A DNA stretch of 64,000 bases, taken from the NCBI GenBank assembly GCA_031181325.1, contig JAPSKX010000003.1:1-64000 (forward strand). Reading direction: 5' to 3'. The position numbers were made by a program, and so were the translations under genes. Under the pieces are notes generated by a model that had not been told where the DNA came from, searched no databases, and saw only the letters and a program-made list of their open reading frames with translations. Source of the DNA: Paenibacillus sp. (GTDB lineage Bacteria > Bacillota > Bacilli > Paenibacillales > YIM-B00363). Positions within the stretch are counted from its first letter, which is position 1; each line of letters starts with the position of its first letter. Shown here in pieces: positions 63,551 through 64,000 of the stretch.

Positions 63551-64000
63551 ATGCGATGGAGACAAGCGTTGGCATGGACGAGAGAATCGCTGGGCGGCAT
63601 CGCGAGAGCGCTCGGCACGACGGTCGCTTGGTGCGTGATCGGAAGCTTCGTCGCCGTGACCGCGATATCGATCTTATGGAAGCTCGACGCGCCGGCGGTC
63701 CGGGGACTGGACGCCGCCGCCGCCGCGCTGCCGAGCCGCTTCTACGCCGATCTGCTGAGCATCGAAATCCCGAAGCTGGCCCCCACGGAGGACGGTTCCT
63801 CCTTCTCGACGAAGAATGTCGCTTCGTTCCTTACGAAGCTGACGACGGGCATCGACCCGGCCGACCCGCGTACGTTGGCCGCGCAGCTGCTTCCGGGCGC
63901 GCAAGGCGAAGGCAGCATCATCCTCATCCAGGGCATCGGTACCGGTCCGGCGGATTACCCCGTCGAGGTGCCGCCGGCGCCCCACTTGCAGGAGCCGTCC
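63551..64000 (+). CDS. spoIIP: Stage II sporulation protein P, N-terminal part (cut by right edge)
   Basis: 150 codons are open to the right edge. The protein starts MRWRQALAW, has one transmembrane helix (about 26-43, VAWCVIGSFVAVTAISIL) and then the SpoIIP pattern, including DPADPRTLAAQLLPGA and SIILIQGIGTGPADYPVE, which match the region before the amidase/endopeptidase domain. SpoIIP degrades peptidoglycan with SpoIID and SpoIIM during engulfment. The ATG at 63551 has GAAGGAG 9 nt upstream, and a sigma-E-like promoter lies about 55 bp upstream. The catalytic domain is outside the window. Confidence 0.82.
   Translation, partial: MRWRQALAWTRESLGGIARALGTTVAWCVIGSFVAVTAISILWKLDAPAVRGLDAAAAALPSRFYADLLSIEIPKLAPTEDGSSFSTKNVASFLTKLTTGIDPADPRTLAAQLLPGAQGEGSIILIQGIGTGPADYPVEVPPAPHLQEPS

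Overview
The window reads as chromosomal DNA of a high-GC, spore-forming, flagellated Gram-positive bacterium of the Paenibacillaceae (Paenibacillus/Cohnella-like). The reasons are a small acid-soluble spore protein, SpoIIID, SpoIID, SpoIIQ and SpoIIP; Mbl; SLH-domain surface proteins together with CsaB; and a complex I operon lacking nuoEFG next to an F1Fo ATP synthase operon. All genes lie on the minus strand except a DinB-like gene (47828) and spoIIP (63551, cut by the right edge). I see no tRNA, rRNA, CRISPR array, insertion sequence or prophage.

Layout, left to right. 1-1240: the first codons of metK behind a promoter and a short attenuator-like leader, a spore protein gene, and a small anchored protein. 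1359-10865: an RND exporter and its lipoprotein adaptor, flanked by two large secreted proteins that look like diverged paralogues, plus a stalk-domain protein. 10938-18246: an S-layer-type SLH protein with an unusually elaborate upstream region, then a second SLH protein. 18491-25857: a secondary cell wall polymer (SCWP) block (tagO, tagA, csaB, DUF5693, pgcA) ending at fabZ. 26047-33545: the block epuA-like, flhP, flhO, mbl, spoIIID, spoIIQ, spoIID, murA, DUF1146, whose order matches my memory of the Bacillus atp-to-fabZ region. 33564-36113: a surface subtilase with SLH domains. 36444-46874: an 11-gene nuo operon. 47074-48307: a divergent CGNR regulator/DinB pair sharing a palindrome. 48384-53819: an 1811-residue SLH protein with four tandem repeats. 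54067-61365: atpZ-I-B-E-F-H-A-G-D-C. 61528-63331: upp and mnaA. 63551 to the end: spoIIP.

How it fits together. TagO, TagA, MnaA (ManNAc donor), PgcA (hexose-phosphate supply) and CsaB (pyruvyl capping) can build the pyruvylated SCWP that SLH domains bind. Four SLH proteins in the window (S-layer, 1213-residue protein, subtilase, 1811-residue protein) would be its clients. The exporter with its two paralogous secreted proteins beside the S-layer gene is the best candidate for an undescribed envelope system, but its cargo cannot be read from sequence. Nuo and Atp give the energy core. The spore genes carry recognisable candidate sigma-E and sigma-F promoters.
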